From contig DHWV01000081.1 in assembly GCA_002413355.1 (NCBI GenBank), positions 1 through 22,063 of the forward strand: a stretch of DNA of 22,063 bases, given 5' to 3'. How positions within the stretch are numbered: position 1 is the first letter of the stretch; every line of letters starts with the position of its first letter. Shown here one piece after another: positions 14,524-20,887 of the stretch. The notes under the pieces were generated by a model. That model was not told where the DNA came from, did not search any database, and saw only the letters and a list, made by a program, of their open reading frames with translations. Both the position numbers and the translations under genes were made by a program. This stretch comes from Desulfobulbaceae bacterium UBA5173. GTDB lineage: Bacteria > Desulfobacterota > Desulfobulbia > Desulfobulbales > Desulfobulbaceae.

Positions 14524-14634
14524 TGTAGCCGTTCCGCTGCCTGATTTCCAAAAGAAAGGTGAGGAACTGGGCATGATCAGCAGCGGGCGGCAGCCGTGAT
14601 AGAGCCAAAGCAACACAATTTGAACCATCGTATC

Positions 14635-14704
14635 TGTCCTTTCGAGCGGAGCGAGAAATCTCACGCCAAGGAAGCGAAGATTCTTCGCGTTGCTCGGAAT
14701 GACA
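14635..14704. repeat. 70-bp imperfect palindrome of the TGTCATTCCGAGC type
   Basis: The left arm TGTCCTTTCGAGCGGAGCGA... and the right arm, whose complement reads TGTCATTCCGAGCAACGCGA..., match at roughly three quarters of 27 positions, ending in AATCT on both sides. The centre is CACGCCAAGGAAGCG. Sequences of this form are familiar dispersed intergenic palindromes in many bacterial genomes. It lies upstream of tadA. Confidence 0.7.
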
Positions 14705-14705
14705 T

Positions 14706-14730
14706 GCAGGTTCACTGTATGCTGCTTCAG
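14706..14730 (-). repeat. 25-bp inverted repeat, left copy
   Basis: The complement reads CTGAAGCAGCATACAGTGAA and then CCTGC, matching 23 of 25 bases with the copy at 15124-15148 in opposite orientation. A more diverged third copy (CTGGAGCAGCACCATGCAA) starts at 14850. Confidence 0.65.
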
Positions 14731-14881
14731 GCGAGTTTTATCTCTTTCTGCGCGGAATGCGGCGTGTTTACGGCTCAACCGCCGCTTGCGCTGCTTGAGC
14801 ACAGCCGTTGCGCACGAGCTTAGGATTTGGAACTCCTCAGCTCATAGAGCTGGAGCAGCACCATGCAATTTTTTTGCGAAT

Positions 14882-14967
14882 CAAAATACCTCCCTTCTAT
14901 ATACTAAAAAGGCTCCCTTTTGAGATATAAGAACCTCCTTTTTGATATATAGAAGGGAGGTATTTTG
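14882..14967. repeat. 86-nt hairpin with perfect 22-bp arms
   Basis: Bases 14882-14903 are the exact reverse complement of 14946-14967. The arms contain TACCTCCCTTCTATATA and its complement. After two mismatched positions the stem continues with AAAAAGG (14906-14912) pairing to CCTTTTT (14937-14943). The right arm contains AGAAGGGAGG and the left arm the anti-Shine-Dalgarno-like CCTCCC. No coding frame lies within it. Confidence 0.85.
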
Positions 14968-15031
14968 ATAGGCAAAACCTATGCCTTTTGATAGGCAAAA
15001 CCTATGCCTTTTGATAGGCAAAACCCATGCT
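14940..15031. repeat. 23-bp-phased tandem array with a TTTTGATA core
   Basis: TTTTGATA starts at 14940, 14963, 14986 and 15009, each 23 bp apart, and a variant TTTTGAGA is at 14918. The units at 14963 and 14986 are identical; the third (15009-15031) differs by one or two bases near its end. Each of these units contains ATAGG-CAAAA-CCTAT, a small hairpin. The array overlaps the right arm of the 86-nt hairpin. Confidence 0.85.
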
Positions 15032-15123
15032 GTTTTTCAGACGGTATAGGGAGAGGATGTGTTCATGGTGTTCTCCTCTCCTCCTTGCGCTTGTCTGCGC
15101 TGCTGCGGCACGAGGCCTTAGAG

Positions 15124-15148
15124 CTGAAGCAGCATACCGTGAAACTGC
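15124..15148 (+). repeat. 25-bp inverted repeat, right copy
   Basis: It reads CTGAAGCAGCATACCGTGAA followed by ACTGC, and pairs with the inverted copy at 14706-14730 with two mismatches. Translated it gives LKQHTVKL, a peptide that turns up in spurious reading frames on either side of this gap. Confidence 0.65.
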
Positions 15149-15168
15149 GCGATCATTTTTCAGTCCGC

Positions 15169-15230
15169 TTTACACCCTCTTTACAATTCTCCCTGCCGCC
15201 GACAAACTCTCTTTACATTCATAGCGTAAA
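15169..15230. promoter_or_regulatory. Phased TTTAC/GTAAA boxes resembling CpxR sites upstream of the Spy-like gene
   Basis: TTTAC occurs at 15169-15173, 15180-15184 and 15212-15216, and GTAAA at 15226-15230. On the minus strand the first two read GTAAA-N6-GTAAA, matching the known CpxR box GTAAA-N(4-8)-GTAAA. The third and fourth form an inverted pair with a nine-base gap. Start-to-start distances of 11 and 32 bases place the three TTTAC boxes on one helix face. A CATAAT (15251-15256) downstream could be an activator-dependent -10. Confidence 0.45.
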
Positions 15231-15260
15231 TTGCAGGCAGACAGGAGGGACATAATCCCC

Positions 15261-15296
15261 ATGAGTGACAAATCCTTCACAGGAGATATATCGTGA
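15261..15296 (+). other. Possible 11-codon leader ORF coupled to the Spy-like gene
   Basis: An ATG at 15261 opens the frame MSDKSFTGDIS, whose TGA (15294-15296) overlaps the GTG start of the Spy-like gene as GTGA. AGGAGG (15243-15248) lies 12 bases before the ATG, a little far. It may be chance, or a leader peptide coupling translation. Confidence 0.25.
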
Positions 15297-15880
15297 ACGC
15301 AACGATCAGCAGAAGAATCGGCACAGTTTTGATGGCAGCACTGATTTCCGCAGCCCTTGTTCCAGCAGCAGAAGCCTGCCGTGGAGGAAGGGGAGGGCGC
15401 GGCGGCAAAAACATAGGCATGAACTGTGACATGAAAGGTGGCCGGGGCGGCGCAGCGTTTGGTATCTGGCAAAACCCGCAGGTCGTGCAGGATTTGGGTC
15501 TGAGCGCAGATCAGGTGAAGAAGCTGAAGGAGGCTGAGTTTGCCTCGCGCGAAAAGCAGCTACCGCTGATGAACGAGCTGGACGGCCTGCGCCTGAAGAT
15601 GGATCAGGCCTTTGCCGCTGAGCCGGTGAATGAGAAGGCTGTGCTGGAGCTGACCGAAAAAATCTCAGCGGTCAAAGGCAAACTGGCTGTGCAGCGGGCT
15701 GAGGACAAGCTGGCTCTGGGCAAAATTCTCACCCCTGAGCAGATGGGCAAAATGAAGACCATGCGCGGCATGAACGGCAAAGGCGGTGGCCAGCCGTGCC
15801 AAGGAAACGGCGGCAAGCCGTGCAATGGGAAGGGAGGCGGCATGGGCCAAGGAATGGGCGCAGGTAATCCGCAGAATTAA
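15293..15880 (+). CDS. Spy/CpxP-like periplasmic protein, Gly-rich ends
   Basis: The product is 195 residues with a GTG start; AGGAG sits about seven to eight bases upstream. The signal peptide (RRIGTVLMAALISAALVPAAEA) is followed by a Gly/Arg-rich stretch CRGGRGGRGGKN. Residues about 60-150 are a helical Spy/CpxP/zinc-resistance-like domain with paired LTxxQ-like motifs (LGLSADQVKKLKEAE and LTPEQMGKMKTM) and basic or acidic helices. The C-terminal 40 residues are Gly/Asn/Met/Cys-rich (GGQPCQGNGGKPCNGKGGG), which could bind metal such as copper. Family members are periplasmic chaperones or metal sensors induced by envelope stress. TTTAC/GTAAA boxes lie upstream. It heads a same-strand run with DUF4405 and MacAB-type genes. 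Confidence 0.8.
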   Translation: MNATISRRIGTVLMAALISAALVPAAEACRGGRGGRGGKNIGMNCDMKGGRGGAAFGIWQNPQVVQDLGLSADQVKKLKEAEFASREKQLPLMNELDGLRLKMDQAFAAEPVNEKAVLELTEKISAVKGKLAVQRAEDKLALGKILTPEQMGKMKTMRGMNGKGGGQPCQGNGGKPCNGKGGGMGQGMGAGNPQN

Positions 15881-15910
15881 GCAGCAAGAGTCTGGACTTA
15901 TCGTGAGATC

Positions 15911-15945
15911 CCCGGTATGTTCTCTCTTGATGGAGAACTGCCGGG
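15911..15945 (+). other. Intercistronic hairpin between the Spy-like and DUF4405 genes
   Basis: CCCGG pairs with CCGGG, and after a small internal loop GTTCTC (15919-15924) pairs with GAGAAC (15933-15938) around an eight-base loop. No T-run follows, so it may be a processing or attenuation element rather than a terminator. Confidence 0.4.
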
Positions 15946-15991
15946 CAGATTCTGTTTCACTTTCACTTCAACCTGCATGAGGTATTTTTCA

Positions 15992-16498
15992 ATGAGTATC
16001 AAACGTGAATGGACCACCCCGATCACCGCAGGCGCATTCTTGCTACTTGCCGTCACCGGCCTGCTGATGTTTTTTCATGCCGCTCCCGAATTTGCTGAAG
16101 AAATGCATGAATGGTTGAGTCTCGTCTTTGTGAGTGCTGCCTTGCTGCATTTGACAACCAACTTTTCTGCCTTCAAACGCTACCTCAGCCAGCGCAGGGC
16201 GCAAGTGATTTTGGGTGTGTTCGCCGTGCTCGTGCTGGTCAGCGTCATTCCGTTTAACGAAGAAGGTGAGGAAGGGCCTCCATTTGCAGCACCAATTCGG
16301 TTGCTGGCCAAGGCTCCGCTGGCCGAGGTGGCGCAAATGGCCAAAAGCAGCCCGGAGCAGATGATCGCCGAATTGAAAAAAGAAGGCATCGCGGTGCAGT
16401 CGGCTCAACAGAGCCTGAGCGAGCTGGTCGGTGATGATTTGCGCAAGCAGGTGCATTTCATGCAGATGATGTTGGAAAAACGAGAGCCAAAATCTTGA
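15992..16498 (+). CDS. DUF4405 (cytochrome b561-like) membrane protein
   Basis: The product is 168 residues. The ATG at 15992 is chosen because GAGG lies nine bases upstream and MSIKREWTTPITAGAFLLLA matches the family start; longer frames add an unrelated tail. Membrane segments lie at about 10-29 (ITAGAFLLLAVTGLLMFF), 41-55 (WLSLVFVSAALLHLT) and 70-88 (QVILGVFAVLVLVSVIP). Histidines at 29, 39 and 53 flank or lie in the helices, the pattern used for heme ligation in b-type membrane domains; whether heme is bound here is untested. A soluble C-terminal part (about 95-168) has helical PLAEVAQMAKSSPEQMIAELKKEGI and LSELVGDDLRKQVHFMQMMLEK. It ends 15 bases before the MacA-like gene, suggesting one operon. 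Confidence 0.75.
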   Translation: MSIKREWTTPITAGAFLLLAVTGLLMFFHAAPEFAEEMHEWLSLVFVSAALLHLTTNFSAFKRYLSQRRAQVILGVFAVLVLVSVIPFNEEGEEGPPFAAPIRLLAKAPLAEVAQMAKSSPEQMIAELKKEGIAVQSAQQSLSELVGDDLRKQVHFMQMMLEKREPKS

Positions 16499-16513
16499 GA
16501 TAGGCGACATGCC

Positions 16514-17836
16514 ATGAAAACGCCTCCGAAGCAGCAGACAGATATTGATCCGGGGCTGCTGCTTGATCCGCCCCGCCGGAAACGCAGTCTCGGCTGCCTG
16601 TTCTGGCTGCTGCTTCTCGGCGGCCTTGCCGCTGGCGGCTATTTCTATCGTGAACAGCAGAAGGGCGGCCAACGGCCGGCCACGCCGCAAGTCGAATATA
16701 AAACCGAGAAGGCCCGCATCGGCGACCTGACCGTGACCGTCACTGCCACTGGCACCCTCCAGCCGACCAATCAGGTGGATGTGGGCAGCGAGCTTTCCGG
16801 CAACATTGCGGATGTGCTGGTTGATTACAATGACCACGTCAAGACTGGACAGGTGCTGGCCAAGCTGGATGTGTCCAAACTTAAGGCGCAGGTAGAGCAA
16901 ACGCAGGCTTCCTTGGCGGCGGCCAAAGCCAAAGTGCTAACCGCCGAAGCCACGATTCAGGAGACGGCAAGCAAGCTCAGTCAGCTCAAAAAAATTTGGG
17001 AACTGAGCGGCGGCAAGACCCCGTCGCAATTCGACCTTGATGCGGCGGCAGCAGGCGCGGCGCGGGCTAAGGCGGAAAAAGCCAGCGCGGAGGCGGGCGT
17101 GTCCGAGGTGCAGGCCAAACTGAACATGACCCTGACTGATCTGAGCAAGGCGGAAATCCTTTCGCCGGTCAACGGCATTGTCCTCAGTCGCAGCATTGAG
17201 CCGGGCCAGACTGTGGCCGCCTCCTTTTCCGCGCCGGTGCTGTTCAAACTGGCGGAAGACCTGACCAAGATGGAATTGCAGGTGGATGTGGACGAGGCGG
17301 ACATCGGCCAAGTCAAGGAAGGCCAAGATGCAAAATTCACGGTGGATGCCTACCCAGACCGCAAATTCGCCGCTGTGATCCGGCAGGTGCGCTTTGCCTC
17401 CACGGTCACCAACGGGGTTGTCACGTACAAGACTGTGCTGATGGTCAATAACAACGATCTCGCTCTGCGGCCTGGCATGACCGCAACTGCCGAAATTGCA
17501 GTGCAGAAAGCGGAAAAGGCCCTGATCGTGCCGACCGCCGCCATGCGCTTCAGCCCGAAGACGCAGGACAGGACAGAGCAAAAGAAAGGCTCCTTCCTTG
17601 ATTCGCTCATGCCACGGCCAAGATTTTCCAGCAGCGGCAATAATCGCGGCAAACAAGGCAAGGCAGACAGCAAAGGGATGCAGCAGCTCTGGCTGCTGGG
17701 CGGAGACGGCAACCCTGCGCCAGTCCAAGTGAAAACTGGCCTCAATGATGGCAGCAGCGTGCAGATAGCAGAAGGGGATATTCAAGCGGATGATGCAGTC
17801 ATCACCGGTGTTGCCACGGAAGGGAAAGGGCGATGA
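16514..17836 (+). CDS. MacA-like periplasmic adaptor (HlyD/RND membrane-fusion family)
   Basis: The product is 440 residues. An N-terminal membrane anchor (RRKRSLGCLFWLLLLGGLAAGGYFYRE, about 22-48) is followed by the adaptor fold. It begins with a barrel-sandwich half-motif (TVTVTATGTLQPTNQVDVGSELSGNIADVLVDYNDHVKTGQVLAKLD), then a coiled-coil hairpin of about 100 residues rich in Ala/Lys/Gln. The second lipoyl half (AEILSPVNGIVLSRSIEPGQTVA) and beta-barrel (MELQVDVDEADIGQVKEGQDAKFTVDAYPDRKF) follow. A Ser/Gly/Lys-rich insertion lies around residues 355-390. MacA couples a MacB-type ABC transporter to an outer-membrane channel; no TolC gene is in the window. The stop overlaps the ATPase start by four bases (ATGA). 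Confidence 0.9.
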   Translation: MKTPPKQQTDIDPGLLLDPPRRKRSLGCLFWLLLLGGLAAGGYFYREQQKGGQRPATPQVEYKTEKARIGDLTVTVTATGTLQPTNQVDVGSELSGNIADVLVDYNDHVKTGQVLAKLDVSKLKAQVEQTQASLAAAKAKVLTAEATIQETASKLSQLKKIWELSGGKTPSQFDLDAAAAGAARAKAEKASAEAGVSEVQAKLNMTLTDLSKAEILSPVNGIVLSRSIEPGQTVAASFSAPVLFKLAEDLTKMELQVDVDEADIGQVKEGQDAKFTVDAYPDRKFAAVIRQVRFASTVTNGVVTYKTVLMVNNNDLALRPGMTATAEIAVQKAEKALIVPTAAMRFSPKTQDRTEQKKGSFLDSLMPRPRFSSSGNNRGKQGKADSKGMQQLWLLGGDGNPAPVQVKTGLNDGSSVQIAEGDIQADDAVITGVATEGKGR

Positions 17837-18546
17837 GCAGCGTTGGCGAGAACAGCAGCCAGCCGCTAATCCGGCTGCGCGGCATCACCAAATCCTATGG
17901 CAGCGGCCAAGCATTGACGTATGCCCTGCATGGTGTTGATTTGGACATCGCCAAAGGGGATTTTGTCTCGATCATGGGGCCAAGCGGCTCCGGCAAATCC
18001 ACCTGCATGAACATTCTCGGCTGTCTCGACACCCCAAGTTCTGGCCAGTATCACTTCGGCACTATTGAAGTTAGCCGGATGAGCCGGAAAGAGTTGGCCA
18101 AGCTGCGCCGTTATCACCTCGGCTTTGTCTTCCAAGGCTTCAACCTGCTCAATCGTACCTCGGCCCTTGAAAATGTCGAGCTGCCCCTAATGTACCGGGG
18201 CACTCCAGCCCGCCAGCGGCGGCAGCTTGCTCACCATGCCCTAAAGATTGTTGGCTTGGAGGGCCGCGAATCACACACGCCCGGCGAGCTGTCCGGCGGC
18301 CAGCAGCAGCGGGTGGCCATCGCCCGTGCCATTGTCACCAGCCCGTCAGTGCTCTTTGCCGACGAGCCGACCGGCAACTTAGACACTGCCCGCAGCCACG
18401 AGATTATGGAGCTACTGGTCGGCCTGAACCAAGAAAAGGGCATCACCATCGTCATGGTCACGCATGAGCCGGACATGGCCGAATACACCAAGCGGATCAT
18501 CCGTTTTATGGACGGCCATGTGGCGGCGGAAAACAAGGAGGGCTGA
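17833..18546 (+). CDS. ABC transporter ATPase, MacB/LolD type
   Basis: The product is 237 residues, a stand-alone nucleotide-binding subunit. It has Walker A GPSGSGKST (49-57), Q-loop Gln101, signature LSGGQQQRVAIARA (153-166), Walker B VLFADEPTGNLD with catalytic Glu178, and H-loop His211. It resembles LolD and the ATPase half of MacB, here encoded separately from the permease. The ATG overlaps the adaptor stop and is preceded by AAGGGAAAGGG. The permease gene starts three bases after its stop, with AAGGAGG. It powers export or extraction of an unknown substrate from the inner membrane or periplasm. Confidence 0.95.
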   Translation: MSSVGENSSQPLIRLRGITKSYGSGQALTYALHGVDLDIAKGDFVSIMGPSGSGKSTCMNILGCLDTPSSGQYHFGTIEVSRMSRKELAKLRRYHLGFVFQGFNLLNRTSALENVELPLMYRGTPARQRRQLAHHALKIVGLEGRESHTPGELSGGQQQRVAIARAIVTSPSVLFADEPTGNLDTARSHEIMELLVGLNQEKGITIVMVTHEPDMAEYTKRIIRFMDGHVAAENKEG

Positions 18547-18549
18547 CAA

Positions 18550-19755
18550 ATGTTCTTCAACACCATTCTGCTGGCCCTGCGCGACATCCGCCGCAATGTG
18601 CTGCGCTCCTTTTTGACCATCCTCGGCATCATCATCGGCGTGGCCGCAGTTATCACACTGGTTACAGTCGGCAACGGCAGCACGGCCCGAATTGCAGGCC
18701 AGATCGCCAGCATGGGTACCAATGTCCTCATGATTCAGCCGGGCCAGCACCGTGGGCCGGGTTCAGACTCCGCTGCCCCCGCCTTTACTCTTGCCGACGT
18801 GCTGGCCATCCGCCGCGAAATCAGCCCGCTGAAGGCTGTGGCTCCGTCTGCCAACGCCAATGCTACAGCGGTGGTCGGCAACCGCAACTGGTCAACCAGC
18901 ATCACCGGCAGCACCAACGAGTTTTTCACCGTCCGCAACTGGGTGATCGAGAGTGGCAGAGCTTTTGAATCAACTGAGCTGTCCGCAGGCAAGGCGGTTT
19001 GTGTGATCGGCCAGACCGTGCGCAAAAACCTCTTTCAGGAGGAAGACCCGCTCGACCGCAACGTTCGCCTCGGCAAGGTCTCCTGCCGGGTGATCGGCCT
19101 GCTCCAGGAGAAAGGTCAGTCGAGCATGGGCCGCGATCAGGACGACTTAATTGTCATGCCTCTGCTGGCTGTGCAGCGGCGGTTCACTGGGCAGCGGGAC
19201 GTGACCCTGATACAGCTCGCCGTGGAGGATGGCGGCTCGACCACGCAGGTGTCCGAGGACGTGACCAGTCTGTTGCGCAAACGACGGCGGCTGGCCGAGA
19301 ATGAGGAGGACAACTTCAGCATCCGCGATACCAAAGAGCTGGCCGCGATGCTCACCGGCACCACCAAGACCATGACCGCTCTGCTCAGTTCGGTGGCGGC
19401 GGTCAGCCTACTGGTCGGCGGCATCGGCATCATGAACATCATGCTCGTCTCCGTCACCGAGCGCACCCGCGAAATTGGCATCCGCCTCGCCATCGGCGCG
19501 TTCGAGCGCGAGGTGATGATGCAGTTCCTCACCGAGTCCGTGGTGCTTTCCTCGCTGGGCGGCATCATCGGCATCATGCTGGCATTGGCCGCATCCTACG
19601 GCCTCAGCGGCGTGCTGGACATCCCCTTCCTGCCGGATATGAACATCATCCTGGTCGCCTTTTTCTTTTCCGCCGCCGTGGGGGTGATCTTCGGCTATTT
19701 CCCCGCGCTAAAAGCGGCCCGGCTTGATCCGATTGACGCGCTGCGGCATGAGTAA
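18550..19755 (+). CDS. ABC transporter permease, MacB/FtsX type
   Basis: The product is 401 residues. AAGGAGG lies eight bases before the ATG. The first membrane helix is about residues 18-40 (NVLRSFLTILGIIIGVAAVITLVTVG). A large periplasmic domain of about 230 residues follows (MacB_PCD-like), with motifs such as AVCVIGQTVRKNLF and LDRNVRLGK. Three C-terminal helices come next, including MTALLSSVAAVSLLVGGIGIMNIMLVSVTERTREIGIRLAIGA, the FtsX signature, and the closing KAARLDPIDALRHE. With the ATPase and MacA-like adaptor it makes a split MacAB-type exporter. Substrate is unknown; peptides, siderophores, macrolides or lipoproteins are family options. Confidence 0.95.
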   Translation: MFFNTILLALRDIRRNVLRSFLTILGIIIGVAAVITLVTVGNGSTARIAGQIASMGTNVLMIQPGQHRGPGSDSAAPAFTLADVLAIRREISPLKAVAPSANANATAVVGNRNWSTSITGSTNEFFTVRNWVIESGRAFESTELSAGKAVCVIGQTVRKNLFQEEDPLDRNVRLGKVSCRVIGLLQEKGQSSMGRDQDDLIVMPLLAVQRRFTGQRDVTLIQLAVEDGGSTTQVSEDVTSLLRKRRRLAENEEDNFSIRDTKELAAMLTGTTKTMTALLSSVAAVSLLVGGIGIMNIMLVSVTERTREIGIRLAIGAFEREVMMQFLTESVVLSSLGGIIGIMLALAASYGLSGVLDIPFLPDMNIILVAFFFSAAVGVIFGYFPALKAARLDPIDALRHE

Positions 19756-19767
19756 TCAAGCTGCTTC

Positions 19768-19796
19768 TTGCTTTTTCAGCAGAAAAAAATTATAAT
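19768..19796 (+). promoter_or_regulatory. Sigma70-type promoter for the small protein at 19866
   Basis: TTGCTT (19768-19773), a 17-bp spacer and a perfect TATAAT (19791-19796) lie just after the permease stop. Transcription would start near 19803, about 60 bases before the next ATG. The flank is very AT-rich, unlike the surrounding coding DNA. Confidence 0.6.
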
Positions 19797-19865
19797 TTTT
19801 CTATCGGCATGTTGTCGGGCGGATATTGATCGGCTCGGACCTGTTTCATAATCCAATCACAGAAG

Positions 19866-20066
19866 ATGATGAAAAAAATATTTGCCCGCCCAATAGATTT
19901 CAGCAAGGTTGACACGTTGATTTACCACCTTCCAGACGGACCTTCTTTTTCAATGGAAATGAACGATGTTGCCGAATTGTTTAATTTCGACATGGAGTTT
20001 GGCGACATCTGCGACACCTCAGATATTGACGGCGTGATTCATTTTTTCCCGAAGGGAAACGCTTGA
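19866..20066 (+). CDS. Small acidic hypothetical protein
   Basis: The product is 66 residues. It is rich in Asp, Glu and Phe after a basic head (MKKIFARPIDFSKVDTLIYH), then DGPSFSMEMNDVAELFNFD, MEFGDICDTSDIDGVIHFFP. There is no signal peptide or membrane segment. The second ATG (19869) is an equally possible start, and the ribosome site is weak. It has a promoter of its own just upstream and is followed 35 bases later by the PHP gene. I do not recognise a family; a small cytoplasmic regulator is one possibility, not supported by any motif. Confidence 0.55.
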   Translation: MMKKIFARPIDFSKVDTLIYHLPDGPSFSMEMNDVAELFNFDMEFGDICDTSDIDGVIHFFPKGNA

Positions 20067-20101
20067 TGCCGTTGCCCTCACCCTGCCGCTGAGTTTTTTT
20101 C

Positions 20102-20875
20102 ATGCCTGAGCAATTTTCGGCCATGGATTTCAGCGGCGATCATCATATTCACACCAAGCTGTGCAATCATGCCTCTGGAGAAATGGAGGACTATGTCCAA
20201 GCTGCTCTAAAGAAAGGCTTGCGTTCCATGACCTTTCTGGAGCATCTGGAATGCGGCCTTCTGTACGAACAGCAGCTTTGGCTTACGCCGGATTTATTTG
20301 CCGAATATTTTGCAGAAGGCGAACGGCTGCGAAAAAAATATGCCGACACCATTACGGTCAGGCTGGGTGTAGAAATCGGTTGGAATGCAGCGGCGGTAGA
20401 TGAGTTGCGGGTTGCGCTGGCCCGTTTTCCCTTCGAGCACAGGGGGCTTTCCTGCCATTTTTATTTTGACGGCAGCCGCCATCTCAATTTATTGAGCAGC
20501 AGACAGGAGCATATTGACGCGCTGGCCGCCATCGGCCCGGAGCCAGTGCTGGAAGCCTATTTCGCCAGCTTGATCGAAGCCTGCCAAGCCATTCCCTGCG
20601 ACAAGCTCTGCCACCTTGACGCGGCATTGCGCCATCTGCCGCCGTTTCATCTCTCCGCCCGCCACCGCAGGCTGATCAGTCAGCTCCTACAGACGATGCG
20701 CTGCAACGACATTGCTCTGGAAATCAACACCTCCGGCTATGAAATCCGGCCTCAGCCCTACCCGGTCTTTGAGATCATCCAAGAAGCTGCCGCAATGGGC
20801 ATTCCGCTGATACTTGGCTCCGATGCCCACCACCCCAGCCAAGTAGGTCGCCACTTTGAGCGGCTGGCGCAATAA
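20102..20875 (+). CDS. PHP-family metal-dependent phosphatase (histidinol-phosphatase-like)
   Basis: The product is 257 residues. All the usual PHP metal-site positions are visible: GDHHIHTKLCNHASGEMEDYV (His15, His17), FLEHLECG (His48), LGVEIGW (Glu91), LSCHFYFDG (His119), LCHLDAALRH (His171), and LGSDAHHP (Asp241, His243). EINTSGY lies before the last site. The set best matches HisK/HisJ-type histidinol phosphate phosphatases, which hydrolyse L-histidinol phosphate, but PHP proteins include other phosphoesterases and no his genes are nearby. No good ribosome site precedes the ATG at 20102, and ATG at codon 8 is possible. It follows the small acidic gene by 35 bases. A T-run (20879-20886) lies in the gap before the convergent kinase. 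Confidence 0.85.
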   Translation: MPEQFSAMDFSGDHHIHTKLCNHASGEMEDYVQAALKKGLRSMTFLEHLECGLLYEQQLWLTPDLFAEYFAEGERLRKKYADTITVRLGVEIGWNAAAVDELRVALARFPFEHRGLSCHFYFDGSRHLNLLSSRQEHIDALAAIGPEPVLEAYFASLIEACQAIPCDKLCHLDAALRHLPPFHLSARHRRLISQLLQTMRCNDIALEINTSGYEIRPQPYPVFEIIQEAAAMGIPLILGSDAHHPSQVGRHFERLAQ

Positions 20876-20887
20876 TCCTTTTTTTTC

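Noticed and set aside
14524..14802. N-terminal extension of tadA
   Set aside because: The extra frame runs through a dispersed 70-bp palindrome and a copy of the 25-bp repeat and has no similarity to TadA N-termini.
15027..15224. 65-codon frame in the repeat region (with a hydrophobic stretch)
   Set aside because: It starts in the tandem array, runs through the 25-bp repeat, and has no ribosome site or coding-like features.
19761..19800. Terminator after the MacB-type permease
   Set aside because: The five-base CTGCT/AGCAG stem is followed by A residues, not T, on the plus strand; the segment fits a promoter better.
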